Part shown: piece by piece, positions 1-5,956 of the stretch
Layout: every line of letters starts with the position of its first letter
How positions within the stretch are numbered: the stretch's first letter is position 1
Assembly: GCA_947496835.1 (NCBI GenBank)
Contig: CANMFV010000074.1
Coordinates: forward strand, 1-5,956
DNA length: 5,956 nt
DNA from: Flavobacteriales bacterium
GTDB taxonomy: Bacteria; Bacteroidota; Bacteroidia; Flavobacteriales_D; Crocinitomicaceae
Direction: 5' to 3'
Position numbers and translations under genes: made by a program
The notes under the pieces: model-generated
What the model was told of the DNA's origin: nothing
Databases searched by the model: none
What the model saw: the letters and a program-made list of their open reading frames with translations, nothing else

Positions 1-976
1 CATGCGCTTCATTGAGTTGGTCTATCTGATAGACACCACCAACGTGCGTCGTTAGTTCATTTTTTCTATACAATTCAGTTACTTCCTTCAAACAAATAGC
101 GATTATGTCTGGATGAGCGTCTGCAATCTTAAGCATATTGACACCTATCAAACTTTTTGACCGCATCATCAAGGCAATTGGCAAGACAACACCCATATCA
201 AAGAGGAATTTCAATTTAGAAAAAATCCCAAATTTTCCGCCAACCATTTGTGAGCCACCAAAGATAAACAAGCGTCCATTTGGACCAAGAAACTGCATGT
301 CCTTTTTAATCGTATCTCCAGCAATTGGATTGAAACTAGCACTTAATAGATTATTTCCTAGCAGCCTTTTAAGTTCTGATTCGTAGTCTGTCGCTTTATA
401 ATTAATCACGTAATCCGCACCTAAATTAAGGGCCAATTCTCTCTTTTCTTCCGAACCAATTTTCGCATAAACGATGGCTCCCTTTCGCTTGGCCAACTGA
501 ATTAACAATGAGCCTACACCTCCGGCAGCAGCGTGTATCAATACATGTTCGTTTTTTCGGATTGGAGAGACAACATCAGACATGTAGAAGGCAGTTACTC
601 CTTGCGTTGATAAGGACATTGCTATTTCCGCTGGAATGTCGTCAATTGCAACAATGGCATTTACCTTCGTTTGCACGTGTTTTGCGTAGCCTCCAAAACG
701 GGAAAATGCCAAAACACGTTTGCCAATCCAGTCTGTTGGACATTCAAGTCCAACTTGTTTCACAATTCCTACCAATTCATAGCCCAAAACACAAGGCAAT
801 GGTGGCGCCTCTTTGTACAAACCATGTCTCGCCATGACGTCTGCATAATTTAATCCAAAGGCTTCACTTTCGATTAACACCTCATCTGCCAGCAGTTCAG
901 GAAGTTGTACACTTCTTTTTTCAAAAGCCTCCGACGAAGGTCCTATTTTACACAGAACAATAGCTTCTGTTTCCAT
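1..976 (-). CDS. Zinc-free medium-chain dehydrogenase/reductase, quinone oxidoreductase/VAT1-like (3' end outside window)
   Basis: Probable cytoplasmic NADPH-dependent reductase of the quinone oxidoreductase branch of the medium-chain dehydrogenase/reductase (MDR) superfamily; these typically reduce quinones or activated double bonds, but the substrate cannot be read here. Reading from the ATG at 976 gives 325 uninterrupted residues. The GroES-like N-terminal domain carries the family motif NYADVMARHGLY (43-54). The Rossmann fold shows the nucleotide-binding loop AAAGGVG (149-155), followed by LGADYVINY (185-193) and the strand GPNGRLFIFGG (231-241). The GHE zinc-ligand motif of alcohol dehydrogenases is replaced by GYE (65-67) and there is no structural-zinc cysteine cluster, so catalysis should be zinc-independent. 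The C-terminal part (SQMVGGKFG, then a helical stretch and GVNML) resembles VAT1-type proteins. The reading ends in QIDQLNEAH at the window edge; relatives continue for roughly 10-20 residues. The start lies 3 bases after the barrel gene's stop (TAAGAAATG), so it is probably cotranscribed. Confidence 0.9.
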   Translation of the reverse strand, partial: METEAIVLCKIGPSSEAFEKRSVQLPELLADEVLIESEAFGLNYADVMARHGLYKEAPPLPCVLGYELVGIVKQVGLECPTDWIGKRVLAFSRFGGYAKHVQTKVNAIVAIDDIPAEIAMSLSTQGVTAFYMSDVVSPIRKNEHVLIHAAAGGVGSLLIQLAKRKGAIVYAKIGSEEKRELALNLGADYVINYKATDYESELKRLLGNNLLSASFNPIAGDTIKKDMQFLGPNGRLFIFGGSQMVGGKFGIFSKLKFLFDMGVVLPIALMMRSKSLIGVNMLKIADAHPDIIAICLKEVTELYRKNELTTHVGGVYQIDQLNEAH

Positions 977-979
977 TTC

Positions 980-2698
980 TTAGAATCGAGCCGTGATTCC
1001 TCCCATTACTTGGAAAGGTTGAACTGGATAATTGTACCAACGATTATAACGTTGTGCAGCGACATTGTTCAATTGTAAAAACGCTGATACTCTTGAGCTG
1101 TATCGGTACTCAACACCTAAATTTATATCAACGATTGTTCCCAAAGAAACGAAATATTGACCGTTTTCTTCTTTTACACCTTCGCCAGTAGCATAAACAA
1201 GCGCATTTCGTCCAGATTCAATCGTTCCGTCTAAATTTATTAGGAACTTTTCATATAAATTATAAGACCCTCTGATTAAACACTGGAATTGAGGAAGATT
1301 CCAAGCATGTGCTTGGTTATACATTTCATAAGAATAGAATCGGGCAGTACCATCAATTTTCAATTTTTCATTCATTTGGTAACTTAAAGACCCTTCAATT
1401 GTTGTTAAATTTAAGGTGTCGTAAATTACATTAAATTGATTTCGATAAACTCCAAACGTATCTGTAATGAATAAGGCCTTATTTTCAATACGGGCAAAAC
1501 TTGCACCTATATTAAAGCTCATTCGTTTACTTAATGTTCCCTTGAATCCAGCGTAAATATCAAATGGATTGTGTTCGTTCAACAGTTGTTGATTTACACG
1601 AATAAACGGATTTTGTGCAGTTAAACTTTGGATGGTATTTTGTTTCAACCCACCTTTTATTCCCAAGTATGGAATAAAAATGTCCTTGAACATGGCATAT
1701 TTAAATTCGGCATGAGGATACACATAAACCTTGTTCCCTTCCGGGCGAAGATCTGCGGTTATGCCCACCCCAATTTCGATTTTTAATCGATTGTCAAGCA
1801 TTTGTGTCCAAACACCAGGTTTAAAATCTAAAATCGTATTTTGACTAGCAATCCCAGTATCACCTACGGACATTACTGAATCTAAAATTCCGTATTTATA
1901 TCCATTATATCTAACGCCAATATCCCCATAAAAACGTTCATTTCGGTTATTATACCACAAGCGAGATTTAAAATTAAAGTGATTTTCTAGAGCTCTCCAA
2001 TCTGCAAGAGAATCTGCTGGTTTTCTTGTTTGAAAATTGGTATAATCCGTTTTAATTTTAAAATTCCAGCGGGCGCTATCACCACGGTTTGCTACATATT
2101 CTGCGGATCCGTTGTACACTTGAAAGCGTTGTGCAATCGAATCCTTCGAAATACTGTCATTTTGAAAACCATAATAATGAAAACCGTTATTTTGGTAATT
2201 AAACTCACCTGCAAGGTTATAATTTCTTTCATTGATTTTTCCGAAAAAAGTTCCACTTGTACGGTCATATTGGGCTGGAGCATACACTTCCTTTTCCCTG
2301 TTTTTAATATCCCCAAAAGAACTTAAATGCTTGATATTTGCTCCATATTCATATGCTCTGGATCTAGTAGAATTAAAATACAATTCTCCCAATGGCATGA
2401 TGGTAGAACCAATTCCAACTTTGGCATAAAATGGATATAACTGTTTTAAGTTTTCCTTTGTTTCTACTGTGGCAGCCTCAATCGTATCCAAAGAAATCTT
2501 TGTCGGTACTTGAAATAACAATAAGGGGTAAGCCTTCACTTGGGTAGCTTTTACGGTGTCAATGATTTTTGGATGAGCTAATATTCGAAAAGCGGGTTCA
2601 ACCGTTCTATTCGTCCTCATGTCAAAGATTACATCATCTTTTTGTGACCAAATTCCAGAAACGAATACCAGCGCAATTAGTGTGAGTACGTATTTCAT
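980..2698 (-). CDS. Outer-membrane beta-barrel protein, TonB-dependent-receptor-like but without plug domain
   Basis: Predicted outer-membrane barrel of 572 residues; transported substrate unknown. A signal peptide (1-18, MKYVLTLIALVFVSGIWS) is followed by Q19. Residues about 19-90 form a short proline- and Thr-rich periplasmic segment. From about 90 onward, amphipathic strands alternate with charged or Asn/Asp-rich turns. These begin with KVGIGSTIMPLGELYFNS (93-110) and NIKHLSS (121-127), a pattern I associate with Bacteroidota TonB-receptor-like barrels. The end matches TonB-receptor C-termini: LQLNNVAAQRYNRWYNYP (541-558) and a final strand ending in ITARF with terminal Phe. There is no recognisable plug, TonB box or carboxypeptidase-like domain, and the protein is shorter than usual receptors (commonly 600-1000 residues). 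I chose the ATG at 2698 because it gives a clean signal peptide and a 4-base gap after the TPR gene. An ATG at 2713 (five more residues, 11-base overlap) is possible. The open frame reaches a TTG at 2722, which is less likely. Porin-like or ligand-binding roles are equally open. Confidence 0.85.
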   Translation of the reverse strand: MKYVLTLIALVFVSGIWSQKDDVIFDMRTNRTVEPAFRILAHPKIIDTVKATQVKAYPLLLFQVPTKISLDTIEAATVETKENLKQLYPFYAKVGIGSTIMPLGELYFNSTRSRAYEYGANIKHLSSFGDIKNREKEVYAPAQYDRTSGTFFGKINERNYNLAGEFNYQNNGFHYYGFQNDSISKDSIAQRFQVYNGSAEYVANRGDSARWNFKIKTDYTNFQTRKPADSLADWRALENHFNFKSRLWYNNRNERFYGDIGVRYNGYKYGILDSVMSVGDTGIASQNTILDFKPGVWTQMLDNRLKIEIGVGITADLRPEGNKVYVYPHAEFKYAMFKDIFIPYLGIKGGLKQNTIQSLTAQNPFIRVNQQLLNEHNPFDIYAGFKGTLSKRMSFNIGASFARIENKALFITDTFGVYRNQFNVIYDTLNLTTIEGSLSYQMNEKLKIDGTARFYSYEMYNQAHAWNLPQFQCLIRGSYNLYEKFLINLDGTIESGRNALVYATGEGVKEENGQYFVSLGTIVDINLGVEYRYSSRVSAFLQLNNVAAQRYNRWYNYPVQPFQVMGGITARF

Positions 2699-2702
2699 GT
2701 TC

Positions 2703-5700
2703 TTAATTTTCATTGATTTCAATTTTCATTTCTGGTTCTTTTTCTTCCGTTGCTGGAGGATTTTTAAGTTGCATTAACTCATCCCAAAGGTCATTTGCCT
2801 CTGATTGAATTCCATCATTTGCGTCCGGATAGAAGTCAATGACAGATTTCAAGGTTTGTTCCGCTTGGAAAAGATCATCGTTCAGCATATGAATTTTAGT
2901 TTGTAGCATGAGTCCCTTTGCCACCCAGAAATTATAGCTAGGTTTCATTTTAACTAGGGCTTTAATTTCTGCTTCAGCTGTTGCCAATTCGTTGTTCTTA
3001 AAATAAACATCAGCAAGTAGGTACTTCGCTTCGGAACCCATAGCGGTTGTTGTATTTTTCACCAACCATTCAAGGGAAGGTTTCGCCAAATTATACTCTT
3101 TTAAATGATAGTTAGAAAGTCCGATGGAATATTCCGCTTCAACTTTGATTTGAGGTGTTATAGCAGCGTTTTCCAAAACGAACTTGGCATTCACAATGGA
3201 ATTTGCGTAGTCATCTGTTAAAAAGGAGCAGCGCATTTGACCTAGTTTGGCTTGAAAAGTGGTCGTTGGTTTTGAGGCCAATTCATCCAGTTTTTTGTAA
3301 TAGTTATTTGCCTTCCCAAACTCTTTTTTTCCGTAAAAATAACCTGCCAACTTCGCCGATGCGAATTCTGAATAGGCTGTTGTTGGTGTTTCCATAAATT
3401 TCCCAAAATAATTCATCGCGTTCACAGAATCTTTTATTTTGAGGTAGCTATTACCCAGGTAAAAATAGGTTTCATTCACGAATCGACCGTTTGGAAATTT
3501 TGTTAAGTAAATTTCAAAATTTGGAGCGGCCTCTGCATAATTACTATCTAGGTAACTATTCCACGCAGGAGAGTAAAACATGTTTTCTTTCTCTTCTTTA
3601 GAAATATTTGCACATGGATATTTATCCGCTGTAGCGGATGCTAGTTCTGGATTTTTTTGTGCGTTGTAAACATCGATTAATGCCTTCACTACTTTTTCAC
3701 AAATCTCACGTTGTTGTTCAAATTCTGCCAAAATGCTTTTGTATGCTGATTCCGCTTTTACATAGTCCCATTTTTTATAATAGGCATCAGCCATATCAAG
3801 GCGAACATCTAGCGCATACGTCGAATTAGGATATTCTTTCAGGAAATTTTCATAGGCCACTAGCGCTTCATCAAAATCCCTTTCGGACATATAGGTTCTT
3901 CCTAACTCGTAAGAAGCATTCATTCGATACTTAGACTTCTTGAAATTGTTTAAAAGGTCATTCAAGGTTTTGATTTTATCTTCTGGTTGCGCATTGTATC
4001 CATAGGCTTTTGCTAAGTAATACATGGCTTTATCATTCAATCCGGAATTAAGTGCTAAAGCATCTTTATAAAATTGAACCGCCAATAAGTTTTGACGCGT
4101 TAAATAATAACTATCTGCCACTCTGAATGTCGCATCCAACACTTTATTTTTATCCTTAGGTGCAAATTGGAGGTATGTTCGAAAAGACTCAATGCTTTGA
4201 TCATACGCTTCTTGATCCATGTATGCATAACCAATATTATAATACGCATCTATTTTTTCTGGCAATGAGTTGGATGCAGGGGAAGAAATAAACTCTCGGT
4301 ACATTGAAATAGCTTCCTTTAATTCTTTTTTACGGAAATAAACATCGGCTACCCAATAGCGTGCTAATGCCACCATTTGAGGGTCAATAGGATATTTCTC
4401 CACTAGTTTGAATGCGCTCATGGCATCAACGTAGTCATTCTTTTGAAATAATTCTACGCCGTGATTAAATGCAACCGTTTGATAAACGGATTTTAACTTG
4501 GCGTCCATAGATGGCAGTTTATCCAAACTTTCAATTGCTTTGGCGTAATTACTGGTTGTGGTGTACACATTCACTAAATATTGGAAAACATCCGATTTTC
4601 GTTTGGTATCTGGATAACGAGAAAGGTAGTTTTCAAAAGCGCGAACAGACTCATCATATGGATTAATATCCACCTTAAAAGAAATCACTGCAAATTGGTA
4701 CAATGCATCCTCTTGAATATTTGGAAGACTTTTCATTTCAGATGCGCGTTCAAATGCACTTCTGGCAGGTAGTAATTTTTCTGCCTTTAAGTAAGCGTCG
4801 CCAATTTGATACATGGCAATGTGTCCGAGGCTATCGTCTACACGCGTCACTTTATCAAAATTCTTGATTGCTTTCTCGTATTGATTTGTCTTGTAGTATG
4901 AAAAACCTAATTCATAAAAATCGTCTCTGGTTCCTTTCGATTTTGCATGGTATTTTTCTAAAAATCCAATTGCATCTTTATAAAGCGCTAGTTGATAATA
5001 CGAATCACCAATAATGTGTTGAATATCCGCTTCATTGTTCACAAATGTGCAACTCAACACCGTCGGAGCGAAGTCAATCACCTCTTGAAATTTACCTTGC
5101 TTATGCAGAATTTGAGCAATGTAATACGGTACTACGCCACAAAACGTGGAATCTGTGCGCAATTTTTGAAAGCCTTCCAAAGCAACCTGTAAAGCATTCT
5201 TTGTGTAACTTATGTGTGAATAAAAGTACAAGCTTGGTTTCGCATATTGCGTGCTTCCATCTTTCACATCTCTGAAGGCATCATAAGACGTTTCCACGTC
5301 TCCATTTTGAAAAGCCGCATACCCCATTTTGAATAAAACTTCTTCTTTTTCTTCGGGTTCTACCTCGCGCACGGGTACTTTTGAATAAGCCAATTGTGCT
5401 GATTCAAAATCTTCATTTTGAAAATAATAATTACCAATTTTCAACGCAATTCGATTCCTATAAATATTATCAGGATACGCTTTATTGAATGCTTCCAGCA
5501 AAGGAATAGCATCATTGTTATACAACTCTAAAGCAGAAATACCTTCGTAGTAATAAGCCTTTACTAAAAAAGGGTCGTTGGGATTTCTTTTAGCTTCCTT
5601 GCTTCCACTAATAAACGAGCGAAACTCTTGTTTAGCAGCGCTATATTGTGCTTTTTCAAACAATTCTTCTCCTCGGAAGTAAGAAGCATTTTCTCCGGCA

Positions 5701-5777
5701 TATTTAGCCGTTTCTTGTGCCCAAAACTGAATGGGTATCAAGAATGCAAAGACGAGATGGCGTAAGTTACGATTCAT
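2703..5777 (-). CDS. Large exported tetratricopeptide-repeat protein (periplasmic TPR solenoid)
   Basis: A 1024-residue protein made almost wholly of TPR-like helical hairpins, predicted to act as a scaffold in the periplasm. The signal peptide is MNRNLRHLVFAFLIPIQFWA (1-20), then Q21. There is no lipobox cysteine, so it should be soluble or peripherally bound rather than a lipoprotein. I can pick out about 20 repeats, with clear ones near 285-310, 358-389, 470-499, 511-540, 621-650, 657-685, 770-798, 881-906 and 917-946. They show the TPR signature of small or aromatic residues at fixed spacing and a closing Tyr/Phe-Pro. Less regular stretches lie at about 175-250 and 686-740. Each holds a cysteine pair (C213/C243 and C693/C722), and a fifth cysteine is C850. 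The tail from 1007 is Pro/Glu-rich and acidic. The architecture resembles the long YbgF-like TPR proteins of Bacteroidota; the function is not established. It is the first gene of the operon, 4 bases before the barrel gene, which suggests that the two products act together. No Shine-Dalgarno sequence precedes the ATG, as is usual in this phylum. Confidence 0.92.
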   Translation of the reverse strand: MNRNLRHLVFAFLIPIQFWAQETAKYAGENASYFRGEELFEKAQYSAAKQEFRSFISGSKEAKRNPNDPFLVKAYYYEGISALELYNNDAIPLLEAFNKAYPDNIYRNRIALKIGNYYFQNEDFESAQLAYSKVPVREVEPEEKEEVLFKMGYAAFQNGDVETSYDAFRDVKDGSTQYAKPSLYFYSHISYTKNALQVALEGFQKLRTDSTFCGVVPYYIAQILHKQGKFQEVIDFAPTVLSCTFVNNEADIQHIIGDSYYQLALYKDAIGFLEKYHAKSKGTRDDFYELGFSYYKTNQYEKAIKNFDKVTRVDDSLGHIAMYQIGDAYLKAEKLLPARSAFERASEMKSLPNIQEDALYQFAVISFKVDINPYDESVRAFENYLSRYPDTKRKSDVFQYLVNVYTTTSNYAKAIESLDKLPSMDAKLKSVYQTVAFNHGVELFQKNDYVDAMSAFKLVEKYPIDPQMVALARYWVADVYFRKKELKEAISMYREFISSPASNSLPEKIDAYYNIGYAYMDQEAYDQSIESFRTYLQFAPKDKNKVLDATFRVADSYYLTRQNLLAVQFYKDALALNSGLNDKAMYYLAKAYGYNAQPEDKIKTLNDLLNNFKKSKYRMNASYELGRTYMSERDFDEALVAYENFLKEYPNSTYALDVRLDMADAYYKKWDYVKAESAYKSILAEFEQQREICEKVVKALIDVYNAQKNPELASATADKYPCANISKEEKENMFYSPAWNSYLDSNYAEAAPNFEIYLTKFPNGRFVNETYFYLGNSYLKIKDSVNAMNYFGKFMETPTTAYSEFASAKLAGYFYGKKEFGKANNYYKKLDELASKPTTTFQAKLGQMRCSFLTDDYANSIVNAKFVLENAAITPQIKVEAEYSIGLSNYHLKEYNLAKPSLEWLVKNTTTAMGSEAKYLLADVYFKNNELATAEAEIKALVKMKPSYNFWVAKGLMLQTKIHMLNDDLFQAEQTLKSVIDFYPDANDGIQSEANDLWDELMQLKNPPATEEKEPEMKIEINEN

Positions 5778-5920
5778 AGAATGTAAAATTACAATTGGAC
5801 AAGTGTGGGAATGATGGAGTATTCAAAAGTTTTAAACCTGAAAGTGTTAAGATATTATCGAAGGACAAATTAAATGGTTACATGAAAATCTGCACATTTG
5901 TGTTAAATTCAAGATTGTGT
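5778..5920 (-). other. Untranslated leader/intergenic region upstream of the TPR gene
   Basis: No convincing coding region on either strand; the longest ATG-started plus-strand frame noted here (from 5882) is 15 codons. The segment is A+T-rich and would form most of the leader if the promoter at 5921-5950 is used. It holds a short palindrome, CACATTTGTG (5893-5902), and weaker 7-of-8 matches to the -7 box at 5866-5873 and 5824-5831. Neither of these has a well-placed TTTG upstream. No strong hairpin, riboswitch-like structure or terminator was recognised. Confidence 0.5.
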
Positions 5921-5950
5921 CAAAAGTAATTACCCTCGCAAATGCCCAAA
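5921..5950 (-). promoter_or_regulatory. Candidate Bacteroidota-type promoter for the three-gene operon
   Basis: Read on the minus strand, TTTG (5950-5947) is followed after 18 bases by TACTTTTG (5928-5921). This fits the -33 TTTG / -7 TAnnTTTG consensus described for the primary sigma factor of Bacteroidota, within the usual spacing. Transcription would begin near 5914, leaving a leader of about 137 bases before the TPR start codon. It is the only full 8-of-8 match to the -7 box that I found upstream of the TPR gene. Chance matches are common in such A+T-rich DNA, and the window ends just upstream, so this is a candidate only. Confidence 0.4.
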
Positions 5951-5956
5951 TCTATC

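Noticed and set aside
508..837. A 109-residue open frame on the plus strand
   Set aside because: It lies fully antisense to the reductase gene, whose protein matches a known family across this stretch; the plus-strand translation has no recognisable domain.
2030..2326. Open frames on both strands inside the barrel gene
   Set aside because: They are other-frame readings of a barrel gene with continuous, family-like sequence; neither has a signal or domain that supports coding.
2699..2722. TTG start at 2722 for the barrel gene
   Set aside because: It would overlap the TPR gene by 20 bases and use a rare start codon, while ATGs at 2713 and 2698 follow; the 2698 start gives the most typical signal peptide.
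2703..5777. TPR gene as SprE/PorW (gliding and type IX secretion TPR lipoprotein)
   Set aside because: Those proteins are lipoproteins; this one has no lipobox cysteine at the end of its signal peptide, and no gliding or type IX secretion genes lie nearby.
5882..5929. 15-codon plus-strand ORF (ATG at 5882)
   Set aside because: Short A+T-rich reading with no ribosome-binding or promoter context and no recognisable peptide.
5942..5956. Possible start of a divergent plus-strand gene (ATG followed by four codons, MPKSI)
   Set aside because: Only five codons are visible and no well-placed plus-strand promoter precedes them; this cannot be told from chance at the window edge.
5930..5956. Possible C-terminus of an upstream minus-strand gene ending in TAA at 5932-5930
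   Set aside because: Eight codons before a stop are too few to judge, and the stretch overlaps the better supported promoter candidate.

Overview
The window is A+T-rich DNA from a member of the Bacteroidota, most likely a flavobacterium-like marine or freshwater lineage. Three things point there. One is a very large periplasmic TPR protein next to a TonB-receptor-like outer-membrane barrel. Another is signal peptides whose mature proteins start at Ala-Gln or Ser-Gln. The third is the lack of Shine-Dalgarno sequences, together with a candidate Bacteroidota-type promoter (TTTG / TAnnTTTG). The lineage is inferred from style and family, not from a marker gene.

All three genes lie on the minus strand and read from right to left. 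First is a 1024-residue exported tetratricopeptide-repeat protein (5777 to 2703). Four bases later comes a 572-residue outer-membrane beta-barrel protein that resembles the barrel of TonB-dependent receptors but has no plug domain (2698 to 980). Three bases after its stop comes a zinc-free medium-chain dehydrogenase/reductase of the quinone oxidoreductase/VAT1 type (976 to the left edge). The reductase is cut by the window edge and lacks only its last dozen or so residues. The 3- and 4-base gaps make one transcript very likely. The 179 bases to the right of the TPR gene (5778-5956) hold no convincing gene but do hold a candidate promoter facing the operon.

The first two genes make a plausible envelope module: a long periplasmic TPR solenoid and an outer-membrane barrel that may be its partner. 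The pairing of such genes is, to my knowledge, recurrent in Bacteroidota, but the function is not established. The cytoplasmic reductase is probably carried along on the transcript rather than part of the envelope machinery. No RNA gene, mobile element, CRISPR array or clear terminator was seen. Nothing in the window clearly amounts to a new defence or mobile system. The points worth a second look are the plugless barrel with its TPR partner and the paired cysteines in the TPR protein.
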